Positions 56,036 to 62,891 of a DNA stretch of 64,000 nucleotides are shown one piece after another. The stretch is from contig NZ_JAUSCC010000122.1 in NCBI RefSeq assembly GCF_030651745.1, positions 19,659 through 83,658 on the forward strand, written 5' to 3'. The translations under genes and the position numbers were made by a program. How positions within the stretch are numbered: position 1 is the stretch's first letter; the number at the start of each line of letters is the position of its first letter. The notes beneath the pieces are model-generated. The model saw only the letters and a list, made by a program, of their open reading frames with translations, did no database searches and was not told the DNA's origin. The stretch is from Methylophaga sp. Its GTDB lineage: Bacteria; Pseudomonadota; Gammaproteobacteria; Nitrosococcales; Methylophagaceae.

Positions 56036-57715
56036 TTATGCTGCATTGTCCAACTCAGACAAGGTTACCTTTTCAGGCACTCCATTTTCATTAAACGTAA
56101 CCTGCAGCTGTCGGCCTTGCAGTGAAAACTGACTAAGACCACTTGTGCGAAGCATGGAAAGCACCCCCATTTCCACTGATTGGTTCAGTGAATAGAGTAA
56201 TGCCTGGAACTGTTCGATATCATAATTACAACCTGACTCATCAAATTGATCATTTGAGTCAATATAATTGCATATGATACGAATATTGCTTCCATTCAAA
56301 GCACCGCTTGGGATAAACATAAAGTCTTCATTAACTGCAAAGCAGTCATTTTGGACAGTTACCTCACCCATTGGTCCGTTTATGACCAGCGATTCACATG
56401 TTTGATAATCGAAACAGCCGTAGCCAGAATAATGACCTTCCTTTCCGGGCTTATTTACCGTTATAGTCAGATCTTCATCTTCAATTTCAAACAACCATTC
56501 ATGTATCCAATGGTCTTTGTGTAGCATGGACAGCGAGCCCATATCAGCGCACAACACCTCACGGTGATAGGCGTACTGATGCGGTCTGAAGTAGTCATAA
56601 CCATGATCGTTATTAAAAAACACGATCTTCTGGCCAATCGACTCCAGTTTTTGCCTTGTCATTCCATTTATCGATGAGGTGTAGTCATATCTGCTGTATG
56701 AATCATTCTCAGGCAAAGATGACACTGTAAATAAAACCCCATCTGGCAGGACATCCATATCATTGAGCAGATCCAAACACTCCCACGATTTTAGGGCGCG
56801 CTGGAACTTACTGGCAAACATGGCTGGTTCCAATATACCTTTCAGCTCAATAAACTTTTTTCGCCACAGCTCTTTTAAAACTGTTTCGATTTTTCCGCTC
56901 TGAACTGCCTGATCTATCAGAACATCTCTGTCCGGCATCCGCACATCAAATTGCAACTCATCAAGATGGATAATGTTACCAGGGCAATCCCGATTCGATA
57001 TTTCCCGTCCCCAGATGCTATCCACTGGCAACCCTTGATAAAACAAATACGTTACATCCGTACCGTAGTCCCTGTAATAGAGGCCTGACTTGCCAATGAG
57101 CGTGTCATCGTCAAAGTCAGACAATGCACAGAAACCAATCGACGTTTCAATGAACTCAACTTCGCCTTTATCAAGACTGTATGGACGATCCAGTTCTGCG
57201 CCGTCATAAAAGACCGGAATTGAAAACCCTTTGGCCAGACGCTTTAATAAAAGCTCAATCCGGCTGGCATTGTTTTCATCGCTGATTTCGTAGCCATACA
57301 GTGCGATTCTGGTACCTGATGTCACATCGCTCTGAAACACAGATATTTCAAGACCATTCAAAATGTCCTGTGTATATGCTTCAAAGCCATAGCCATTCGA
57401 TTCCACTCGCAGCCGATCACAGTAGTAAAGCATTGAGAAGCTGCCCATACCGAAGGCACCTTCTTTCTGAATTACTTCTTCTGACCAGCCTGAACCTGCC
57501 AAAGTCAGAAAATCAGCTAAATCACGAATTCCCTGGCCATCATCAACAATGAGCAGCGCGTCTTCATCCAAATACGAAAACTCTACTTTGCTTGCACCTG
57601 CCCGGCGGGCATTTTGCATCGCTTCAGAGAGTACGCAGCCAGGTGAAGTAAACGCATTTTTCAGCTTGCTGATAATGCTTTCATTGGTTTGCACTTTGAT
57701 TACTTGGTTTTGCAT
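56036..57715 (-). CDS. GHKL-type ATPase (Hsp90/MORC/HTPG-like), plasmid-borne
   Basis: 559 residues from ATG 57715 (MQNQVIKVQTNESIISKLKN), 7 nt after AGGAG. The Bergerat ATP site is complete: N box LSEAMQNARRAGASKVEF, G1 DALLIVDDGQGIRDLADFL, G2 GAFGMGSFSMLYY. The following domain (ISVFQSDVTSGTRIALYGYE) fits a transducer fold. The rest, from about 230 on, is unknown and has no histidine-kinase or MutL endonuclease motif. Such ATPases undergo ATP-driven dimer closure. The role here is unknown; defence or maintenance are possible. It has a full-length copy of the shared leader. Confidence 0.8.
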   Translation of the reverse strand: MQNQVIKVQTNESIISKLKNAFTSPGCVLSEAMQNARRAGASKVEFSYLDEDALLIVDDGQGIRDLADFLTLAGSGWSEEVIQKEGAFGMGSFSMLYYCDRLRVESNGYGFEAYTQDILNGLEISVFQSDVTSGTRIALYGYEISDENNASRIELLLKRLAKGFSIPVFYDGAELDRPYSLDKGEVEFIETSIGFCALSDFDDDTLIGKSGLYYRDYGTDVTYLFYQGLPVDSIWGREISNRDCPGNIIHLDELQFDVRMPDRDVLIDQAVQSGKIETVLKELWRKKFIELKGILEPAMFASKFQRALKSWECLDLLNDMDVLPDGVLFTVSSLPENDSYSRYDYTSSINGMTRQKLESIGQKIVFFNNDHGYDYFRPHQYAYHREVLCADMGSLSMLHKDHWIHEWLFEIEDEDLTITVNKPGKEGHYSGYGCFDYQTCESLVINGPMGEVTVQNDCFAVNEDFMFIPSGALNGSNIRIICNYIDSNDQFDESGCNYDIEQFQALLYSLNQSVEMGVLSMLRTSGLSQFSLQGRQLQVTFNENGVPEKVTLSELDNAA

Positions 57716-57733
57716 GATGGATCTCCTAAATAC

Positions 57734-57935
57734 AAATAAAAAAGGGAGATCCACCAACCCCTTTGAGGGAATGATAAATCCCCCAGAGGGTGAAACCTGC
57801 CTTAACTGCGTACAGCAAAGACGTTGAGGCCGGTTTTGGTGAGTCCGGCTGACTCTTCAAGACAACAAATTTGTTGCCAAGAATCTGGTATTCCGAAACA
57901 CTCGCCCGAGGGAGTGCTTTGGAATACCCTCTCAA
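57734..57935 (-). promoter_or_regulatory. Shared leader element, copy 3 (long form)
   Basis: Sense order: hairpin GGTATTCC..GGAATACC (57887-57928), palindromic hairpin CAACAAATTTGTTG, CCGG stem (GCCGGAC..ACCGGC), GCTGTACGCAG hairpin, then ACCCTCTGGGGGA / TTCCCTCAAAGGGGT. The competing stem GGGGGAU/AUCUCCC (one G-U wobble) is followed by six U, then AGGAG and ATG 57715. Confidence 0.75.
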
Positions 57936-57985
57936 TCGAGAGAGTATTCAAAGGCTGATGAATCATCAACCCCTCTTATCACGGC

Positions 57986-58429
57986 TTAATCGTGTAGTCC
58001 GGCTTTAACTGCTTCCGAACGATGATGCAGAAATAAATAGTCATCAATTGCTTCTCTCTCATCACCAATTCGGATGTGAAATAACGCGCTATCAATAGCA
58101 TTGACTGCATCGTGATGTGGATAATATGGAATTTCCACACTCGTTCTGGCCCAGTAATCGCCAAAGTCCGAAAATAACTCGCGGCCTTCAACTGTCGAAC
58201 CATGCATTAACGCACTTTCAAATCGCTCGAAATACGCTTTATCAACCTTCGCTTTAGCAACCGCCTTTTCAAGCAGTTCAACAGCATCAGGTTTTCTTGT
58301 TGCTGTCAGGTAATGACGAAGCTTATCAAGCGTAACATCCAGTGTGTACGGCGTTCTGGCTTTTCGCAGCGCCATGATAGTCATGTTATCTGACGCTCTT
58401 GGTGCTCCAAACACGGGTGAATTTTGCAT
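57986..58429 (-). CDS. Hypothetical plasmid protein, 147 aa, with attenuator leader
   Basis: Start ATG 58429 (MQNSPVFGAPRASDNMTIMA) after AGGAG. Soluble and helical: RTPYTLDVTLDKLRHYLTAT, PDAVELLEKAVAKAKVDKAY, ELFSDFGDYWARTSVEIPYY, DAVNAIDSALFHIRIGDERE. No known family. It lies between the GHKL gene and the 176-aa gene, each with its own long leader, so it is probably separately controlled. Confidence 0.7.
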   Translation of the reverse strand: MQNSPVFGAPRASDNMTIMALRKARTPYTLDVTLDKLRHYLTATRKPDAVELLEKAVAKAKVDKAYFERFESALMHGSTVEGRELFSDFGDYWARTSVEIPYYPHHDAVNAIDSALFHIRIGDEREAIDDYLFLHHRSEAVKAGLHD

Positions 58430-58444
58430 GCTGTTCTCCTCAAA

Positions 58445-58640
58445 ATAAAAAAAGGGAACAACCGCCCATACGGGAAGAAGCTCCCCGCTGGGTATAGGAC
58501 TTCCAAACAGCGCACTGCTTGGACATTGAGGCCGGTTTTGATAAGTCCGGCTGACTTTTCAGGACAACAATAAAATGATGTCAAGAATTCGGTATTCCGA
58601 AACACCTGGTTAGATGTTTTGGAATACCCCCTTCTTAAAG
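58445..58640 (-). promoter_or_regulatory. Shared leader element, copy 4 (long form)
   Basis: Sense order: GGTATTCC..GGAATACC (58591-58628), GACAT..TTGTC-type hairpin, CCGG stem, CCAAGCAGT-GCG-CTGTTTGG, then ACCCAGCGGGGA / TTCCCGTATGGGC. The competing stem GGGGA/UUCCC is followed by seven U and then GAGGAG and ATG 58429. Confidence 0.75.
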
Positions 58641-58660
58641 AAGGGAGTATTTAGAACCAA

Positions 58661-59191
58661 TTAGTGATCAGCTCCTCTTATCTCGGCCTGTCCGAGTTGT
58701 CTGGCGTTCATACGAAACAACATACCATCGGGCTGTCTGTTGACATACCAGCCACGACGACTACCGGCAGGTCTATCTAACCGATAATCAGTTCCATCAT
58801 ACTGAACAACCATTCCGGCTTCATAGCTACGTTTAGCCTTCTGTCGTTTGCTTTTGTGATAAGCCACTACTCGCTTACGCCATTGGGCATCATAACTATC
58901 CGGGTCTGGCTCACTGGCTTCTTTCAAAAATGAAATCGGACAGTTCACTTCGACCGGGCCACACGAAGCAGTCAGGTCTTTATAGCCCCAACCATCCTCA
59001 CGGCCACTTTGCATCATATCAAGACCAATCCAGATTTCTCCGGTCGTTTTCTGTTTGGCCAAGTACCAGTGGTTGTTACCCACTACACTGGACTTTAAGA
59101 GTTCTTGATTTTCGCCAAAGCGATATGAATCAGTAAGATACTCGACCAATTGTTTTTTTGAACGCCATTGCGTTGAATAGCTCCATCCCAT
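58661..59191 (-). CDS. Hypothetical plasmid protein, 176 aa, with attenuator leader
   Basis: Start ATG 59191 (MGWSYSTQWRSKKQLVEYLT) after GGAG. Residues 40-95 (NNHWYLAKQKTTGEIWIGLD, GWGYKDLTASCGPVEVNCPI) look like a small beta-rich domain; the end (GMVVQYDGTDYRLDRPAGSR, GWYVNRQPDGMLFRMNARQL) looks like a second small beta domain. The start MGW-[ST]-Y recalls a group of phage and plasmid proteins of unknown role. No catalytic motif was recognised. Confidence 0.7.
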   Translation of the reverse strand: MGWSYSTQWRSKKQLVEYLTDSYRFGENQELLKSSVVGNNHWYLAKQKTTGEIWIGLDMMQSGREDGWGYKDLTASCGPVEVNCPISFLKEASEPDPDSYDAQWRKRVVAYHKSKRQKAKRSYEAGMVVQYDGTDYRLDRPAGSRRGWYVNRQPDGMLFRMNARQLGQAEIRGADH

Positions 59192-59206
59192 GACTGCTTC
59201 TCCAAT

Positions 59207-59405
59207 AATAAAAAAAGGGGAAGCAGCCGTCCCCCATAAGGGAAGGTTACTTCCCCTATGGGTTTTTGAGATTCCAAACAGCGTACTGCTTGGACATTGA
59301 GGCCGGTTTTAAATAAGTCCGGCTGACTTATCAAATAGATAGTTTTTGGCTATCTACTGGATATCTATTCCGAAACGTACTCTGTGAATACGCTTTGGAA
59401 TACCC
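59207..59405 (-). promoter_or_regulatory. Shared leader element, copy 5 (long form)
   Basis: Sense order: TATTCC..GGAATA (about 59366-59402), GATAG..CTATC hairpin, CCGG stem, CCAAGCAGT-ACG-CTGTTTGG, then CCCATAGGGGAAG-TAAC-CTTCCCTTATGGG, a 13-bp hairpin. The competing stem GGGGAAG/CUUCCCC is followed by seven U, then GGAG and ATG 59191. This is the cleanest example of the switch. Confidence 0.8.
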
Positions 59406-59425
59406 CTGTTGCCAGGGGTAATGTT

Positions 59426-59704
59426 CTACCAGTCGTGCTGGTCTAACTCTGGGATGGCCTCGGCATCTGAATCCAGTTCAATCATTTCAAAATTATTGTT
59501 AAATGCGAACTCAATAACTTTGCAGAGTGAAGGACTGTAATCTCCTCGGAGGTTTCCTGCCAAATCGTTCATATACAGCTTAATAAAGAAGCCGGATTCA
59601 CGCTCCATCACCATATTGGTCTGAAACGCTGCAATGCGTAATGCATTGATATCGGCCTGCTCAATATGAGAAGTACTTAAAGCGATTACTTGATAGGTTT
59701 CCAT
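59426..59704 (-). CDS. Hypothetical plasmid protein, 92 aa, with attenuator leader
   Basis: Start ATG 59704 (METYQVIALSTSHIEQADIN), 9 nt after AGAGG; the upstream part of the frame reads through the leader and is not coding. It continues ALRIAAFQTNMVMERESGFF, IKLYMNDLAGNLRGDYSPSL, CKVIEFAFNNNFEMIELDSD and ends EAIPELDQHDW. Mixed alpha/beta, very acidic end. No known family; a DNA-mimic is conceivable from the acidity but not shown. Confidence 0.65.
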   Translation of the reverse strand: METYQVIALSTSHIEQADINALRIAAFQTNMVMERESGFFIKLYMNDLAGNLRGDYSPSLCKVIEFAFNNNFEMIELDSDAEAIPELDQHDW

Positions 59705-59722
59705 GTCAAAAATACCTCTTAA

Positions 59723-59794
59723 TTTAAGAAGGATCGACACCCCATACGGAGATATCGATCCCCGTGTGGGTTTGGAAAGCCATTTATGTCTGGC
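59723..59794 (-). promoter_or_regulatory. Shared leader element, copy 6 (short form)
   Basis: Sense: hairpin AGCCA..TGGCT, then ACCCACACGGGGAT / ATCTCCGTATGGGGT. The competing stem GGATCGA/TCGATCC (7 bp) is followed by TTCTT, then AGAGG and ATG 59704. The termination signal is weaker than in copies 2-5. Confidence 0.65.
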
Positions 59795-59870
59795 TAATGT
59801 AGGCAAAAAAGCTGAGAAAAGCCCTTTTTAGCCCCTTTCGTGATTTAAGCCTGGTGATATACTCAATTAC

Positions 59871-60032
59871 ATGAATAAACCCAACAGACTTCAATTAGTG
59901 CATTCAACTAATAAACAATTACTTTCTGACGATCTCATCAGGGCGATTGTGCTGGCCAAAGATGACGCTTTAGCAGAAAGCATCATTAGGAAAATCAAAT
60001 ACCGGGCCTTTCTAAAACCGGTAAATCAATAA
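59871..60032 (+). CDS. Small protein, 53 aa, related to the 63-aa protein at 53202
   Basis: MNKPNRLQLVHSTNKQLLSD, DLIRAIVLAKDDALAESIIR, KIKYRAFLKPVNQ. It is one of the few plus-strand genes in this stretch and, like the 53202 gene, converges on a minus-strand gene. Both share L-x-V-(I/L)-H near the start and a helix with a lysine-aspartate pair followed by a basic segment. No clear Shine-Dalgarno; an upstream TGGTGATATACT could be a -10 box (GATATACT). Confidence 0.5.
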   Translation: MNKPNRLQLVHSTNKQLLSDDLIRAIVLAKDDALAESIIRKIKYRAFLKPVNQ

Positions 60033-60055
60033 TCTGTCCAAAGTCAAACTCACAA

Positions 60056-60448
60056 TTATTTACGAACACTTTTGAAACATTCCGGCGTACAAGAAAGACG
60101 ACCTGCTTCTTCTAACGATAAACGCTGTGCAGTTACAACGTTCGCATGTGGACGCCTTGCCATCTCAACCGACTTACCGAAGGCTTCATAACAATGGTCT
60201 GGTGCCACCAGCGTCTCGCCGGTTAAAAGCAATAATCGAATTCCATTTGCTGCAATGTCCGTGACGTTTTTCTTTGTCTCAGTGTCAACTTTCAGTATCG
60301 GTGCCCATTCATAGGCAATAATATCTTTAACATCAATCTCGATGTTTTGTTCTAGCTCATCTTCGGCAATATAGCCAAGCAAACTTTTACCAAACATCTC
60401 CGATGCAAAATCTAACTCAGGAAAAACATCAATCTTGATACATCCCAT
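60056..60448 (-). CDS. Hypothetical plasmid protein, 130 aa (MGC family, member 1)
   Basis: Start ATG 60448 (MGCIKIDVFPELDFASEMFG), 7 nt after GGAG. Resembles the 119-aa protein at 61156 in MGC-(I/V)-x-I at the start, the (D/E)F..(M/A)(D/E)-x-FGK-x-L stretch, and the ANG(I)R(L) / VDGVRIK position that precedes a G-(E/K)-x-LV strand. It looks like a small beta-rich domain (GIRLLLLTGETLVAPDHCYE) with a helical end. Function unknown. Preceded by a long leader copy. Confidence 0.65.
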   Translation of the reverse strand: MGCIKIDVFPELDFASEMFGKSLLGYIAEDELEQNIEIDVKDIIAYEWAPILKVDTETKKNVTDIAANGIRLLLLTGETLVAPDHCYEAFGKSVEMARRPHANVVTAQRLSLEEAGRLSCTPECFKSVRK

Positions 60449-60461
60449 AATGAAAACTCCA

Positions 60462-60645
60462 TAATATTAGGGATGATCTCAACCCCAGTTGGGTGAATAT
60501 CACCCCTGGGGTTAAATCGCTTAACGTTCTAAGGTTAAGCATCTGTGTTCGGTTTTATGAGTCCGAATTCTCTTCAAGATAACAACAATGTGTTATCAGG
60601 AATCTGGTATTCCGAAGCCTCCAGTAGAAGCTTTGGAATACCCCC
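60462..60645 (-). promoter_or_regulatory. Shared leader element, copy 7 (long form)
   Basis: Sense order: GGTATTCC..GGAATACC (60606-60642), GATAAC..GTTATC hairpin, TTCGG..CCGAA stem where copies 3-5 have GCCGG..CCGGC, CTTAAC..GTTAAG hairpin, then AACCCCAGGGGTGA-TAT-TCACCCAACTGGGGTT. The competing stem GGGGUGAU/AUCAUCCC (one wobble) is followed by UAAUAUUAU, then GGAG and ATG 60448. Confidence 0.75.
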
Positions 60646-60693
60646 TCAGTGAGAGAGTATTTCGCATTACAGCAAACTGTACTGCTCGTATCC

Positions 60694-60915
60694 TTATTGA
60701 ACATTGCCGGCATTCACCAATGAATCCATATATGCATCCTCTGCTGATGCAGACATTTCTGAATTACAGGCTGGACATGAATGATAATCATGCTCAGATG
60801 CAACCATTGAAAAGTGACATCCGTTACGGCAAAAGACCGCAACTCGCTTTGGTTGCTCAAACAAAAATGGAAGTGCTTGGCTTTTAACTTGACGTTGATT
60901 TGATAAGGTAGACAT
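60694..60915 (-). CDS. Small zinc-ribbon-like protein, 73 aa
   Basis: Start ATG 60915 (MSTLSNQRQVKSQALPFLFE) after AGGAGAG. VFCRNGCHFSMVASEHDYHS followed by CPACNSEM gives four cysteines in a C-x3-C..C-x2-C pattern, a likely zinc ribbon, and the tail (ASAEDAYMDSLVNAG) is acidic. A nucleic-acid or protein-binding role is probable by fold. Preceded by a leader copy. Confidence 0.65.
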   Translation of the reverse strand: MSTLSNQRQVKSQALPFLFEQPKRVAVFCRNGCHFSMVASEHDYHSCPACNSEMSASAEDAYMDSLVNAGNVQ

Positions 60916-60927
60916 ATGCTCTCCTAA

Positions 60928-61000
60928 AAATTAGGGGATACAGCCGATCCCAGTAGGGATAGGAACATCCCCGCCTGGGTTAGTGGTCAATATGACCAGT
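60928..61000 (-). promoter_or_regulatory. Shared leader element, copy 8 (short form)
   Basis: Sense: hairpin TGGTCA-TAT-TGACCA, then ACCCAGGCGGGGAT / ATCCCTACTGGGAT. The competing stem GGGGAU/AUCCCC is followed by UAAUUUUU, then AGGAGAG and ATG 60915. Confidence 0.7.
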
Positions 61001-61008
61001 GTTATCGG

Positions 61009-61086
61009 CTATGCCGTTTTAATCTCGAATGATGAAATAGAATCTAAGAAATCATGACCAGTATGGTCAGCAACTATCGCAGGCAT
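61009..61086 (-). CDS. Possible micro-ORF, 25 aa, behind a leader element
   Basis: MPAIVADHTGHDFLDSISSF then EIKTA-stop. It follows leader copy 9 as the other small genes follow theirs, but no clear Shine-Dalgarno is present and it may be chance. If real it would be the shortest gene of the series. Confidence 0.3.
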   Translation of the reverse strand: MPAIVADHTGHDFLDSISSFEIKTA

Positions 61087-61097
61087 TGCATTCAACT

Positions 61098-61150
61098 AAT
61101 TAAACGGGAATGCATTGCCCCACTGGGGATATGCATCCCCGTGTGGGTAA
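61098..61150 (-). promoter_or_regulatory. Shared leader element, copy 9 (short form)
   Basis: Sense: ACCCACACGGGGAT-GCAT-ATCCCCAGTGGGGC. The competing stem CGGGGAUGCAU/AUGCAUUCCCG (11 bp) is followed by UUUAAUU. It begins 6 bp after the stop of the gene at 61156, so it could also serve as that gene's terminator. Confidence 0.7.
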
Positions 61151-61155
61151 ATTAA

Positions 61156-61515
61156 TTATCTACGACATTGCTGCCAATACGGTGAGGTATCTGTTGTTAT
61201 TTCGTTGATCTTTTGATGAGCGCATGCAGCGTCCATCGCTTTGGCAAAATTCATTGCCTGATCATTAAATACAACTAAGTGTTTGCCCCAGCTGGTTTTG
61301 ATTCTCACACCATCAACAATGTCTTGCTTGTTGTCAGTGGTAAAAGGACGAGTGGTATAGATTTTTATACACTCAAATGCTGCAACAGAATTTGAATGAA
61401 TGGAAAACTTACCAGGCTTGTCGTTTTGAGCATCAACACGAGCATCCAGATTTTTACCGAAATCGGCGTCATTAAATTCAATTTCTTGAAAATGTTCGAT
61501 GACTACGCATCCCAT
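61156..61515 (-). CDS. Hypothetical plasmid protein, 119 aa (MGC family, member 2)
   Basis: Start ATG 61515 (MGCVVIEHFQEIEFNDADFG), after AGGAG. Apparent paralogue of the 130-aa protein at 60056, sharing the MGC start, the FGK-x-L motif, a central strand region (SVAAFECIKIYTTRPFTTDN) and the VDGVRIKTSWGKHLVVF segment; the tails differ. The duplication with its leader suggests that gene plus leader spread together. Function unknown. Confidence 0.65.
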   Translation of the reverse strand: MGCVVIEHFQEIEFNDADFGKNLDARVDAQNDKPGKFSIHSNSVAAFECIKIYTTRPFTTDNKQDIVDGVRIKTSWGKHLVVFNDQAMNFAKAMDAACAHQKINEITTDTSPYWQQCRR

Positions 61516-61542
61516 AGGTATTACTCCTAAAAAGTGAAGTTA

Positions 61543-61625
61543 AATAGAAACCATGGGATACATTTATCCCCGACGGGAATAGACATAGCCCGTGGGGTAG
61601 TGAGGAATCAGCGTGCTGATTCTCA
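61543..61625 (-). promoter_or_regulatory. Shared leader element, copy 10 (variant)
   Basis: Sense: hairpin GAATCAG-CACG-CTGATTC, then ACCCCACGGGCTAT / ATTCCCGTCGGGGAT. The competing stem is weak here (GGGGAU with AUCCC) and no U-run follows closely, so this copy may be degenerate or act differently. The gene start at 61515 lies 30 nt further on. Confidence 0.55.
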
Positions 61626-61763
61626 AGATAGTGCCAGCTTGGAGTGTGGCATAACTCTTCAAGGCAACCGAAGGTTACAAGGATGTGGCCAGATTAATCG
61701 GGAGACACTTTGCTGTCAAACAAATACTGTGATGCAGTTCTAGGTTTGGGCATCCCCATACTA

Positions 61764-62030
61764 TTACTTATCCCTTTTCAGCGCCTCAGCCTTGTCTACC
61801 CGAAGTTGATAGTAGGTACCAAAGAAGCTTTCGGTGAGTAAATAAGCAAAACCCAGCATGGTGGTTTCAATTAAAAAACCCCGGTCAAAAGTGCCCATCA
61901 ACACCCACAAAAGGCTCATCGCATACCAGCGAATCCGTTTCATATCGTGAAAAAGAATTAGGCCTGCAACGAGGTAAATCCCAAAAGCAGCTGCCGGTGA
62001 AGTGACCATATCATTTACAAAATTAAACAC
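61764..62030 (-). CDS. Small membrane protein, 88 aa
   Basis: MFNFVNDMVTSPAAAFGIYL with three hydrophobic stretches (FGIYLVAGLILFHD, WYAMSLLWVLMGTFD, TTMLGFAYLLTESFFG) and a charged end (RVDKAEALKRDK). Start ATG 62030 after AGGAG. No family recognised. It begins the minus-strand small-gene series; no leader of the common type precedes it, only the hairpin at 62074. Confidence 0.65.
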   Translation of the reverse strand: MFNFVNDMVTSPAAAFGIYLVAGLILFHDMKRIRWYAMSLLWVLMGTFDRGFLIETTMLGFAYLLTESFFGTYYQLRVDKAEALKRDK

Positions 62031-62073
62031 ACATTTCTCCTGTTTTATACCAAGAATGGCACAGAATTGAATT

Positions 62074-62117
62074 CACGCAACCCCTCCTAGAAATGCGGCC
62101 TCCGGGCTAGTTGCGTG
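62074..62117. promoter_or_regulatory. Hairpin in the divergent region
   Basis: CACGCAAC at 62074-62081 pairs with GTTGCGTG at 62110-62117 around a 28-nt interior that holds CCTCC/GGAGG-like words. It lies between the small membrane gene (minus) and the 235-aa gene (plus). It could be a distant variant of the leader family or an operator. Confidence 0.4.
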
Positions 62118-62183
62118 ATTTTAGATCTGTGGTTTGATGGTTTTGTCGTTTTGACACAAACCATTTAACCAGGAGCAATAACA

Positions 62184-62891
62184 ATGTCACTCACAATTTT
62201 AGAAACAGCAGCCCAACGTGAACCGGTATCCCAAAACCAATACCGTGTTTTTTTCCGAGTACAGCATGGTGCTGGAGCCACCGGCGTCCGGGCAATTGAT
62301 GTCGCCGTCGCATCATCACAAGAAGAGCCCTACAAACTGGCAGAGCTGCTGGCCATTAAATATTTGTTGCTACATACAACGCATGCTGGAATGAATCGAA
62401 CCGGCAAAAGCCTGCAGCTGAATGTATCTTCTGGTGCTATCCGAAAAACCCAGAAATTGCAGACCACCAATACCGATATGCATCTCAATGGACGTTTTCT
62501 TCAGACTCGATTGGCAGAGGCCACCATTAAAGTGGCCAGAAGAACGGATTGGGTAACCGAGTTCACAGGTAAAGTCGTCGAAATAAAACCTGAAGATTGT
62601 TTGGACCCGCCAATTAAAACGCATATTGGTGATATTCACCTGACCCGACATGCTGTCGAACGTTTTTGTGAGCGGATGGCTATCAGCTCGATTGACCGTG
62701 CCTGGCGTCGGCTTTCAAAATTACTGACCTCATCAAGCTGGCAGGTAAAAAAGCCGCAACGTCCTCTTCGTAATGGAAAACCAAACCGGACCACAGAAAC
62801 CTGGGCGTTAATTCGAGATAATGCGCCGGCAAACGATATCGTCAAAGTTCGTAACCCGCGTGTCAGTCGTTTAGTGACAGTGATTGTATGA
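62184..62891 (+). CDS. Hypothetical protein, 235 aa
   Basis: Start ATG 62184 with AGGAG 8 nt upstream. Residues 1-110 (QNQYRVFFRVQHGAGATGVR, AIDVAVASSQEEPYKLAELL, AIKYLLLHTT) resemble a RNase-H-like or single-strand-handling fold but no acidic triad is clear. Residues 150-235 (HIGDIHLTRHAVERFCERMA, RAWRRLSKLLTSSSWQVKKP, NPRVSRLVTVIV) form a helical then beta segment. I do not recognise it. Its TGA overlaps the ATG of the endA relic. Confidence 0.6.
   Translation: MSLTILETAAQREPVSQNQYRVFFRVQHGAGATGVRAIDVAVASSQEEPYKLAELLAIKYLLLHTTHAGMNRTGKSLQLNVSSGAIRKTQKLQTTNTDMHLNGRFLQTRLAEATIKVARRTDWVTEFTGKVVEIKPEDCLDPPIKTHIGDIHLTRHAVERFCERMAISSIDRAWRRLSKLLTSSSWQVKKPQRPLRNGKPNRTTETWALIRDNAPANDIVKVRNPRVSRLVTVIV

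Noticed and set aside
53601..61599. Guanidine-II (mini-ykkC) riboswitch, because of paired small hairpins
   Set aside because: The two hairpins lack conserved ACGR loops, and the halves pair with each other more strongly than locally. The genes are not guanidine carriers.
56036..61625. Integron cassette array with attC sites
   Set aside because: No integrase, no RYYYAAC/GTTRRRY pairs at consistent positions, and the palindromes lie at gene 5' ends with U-runs before the Shine-Dalgarno, which fits attenuators better.
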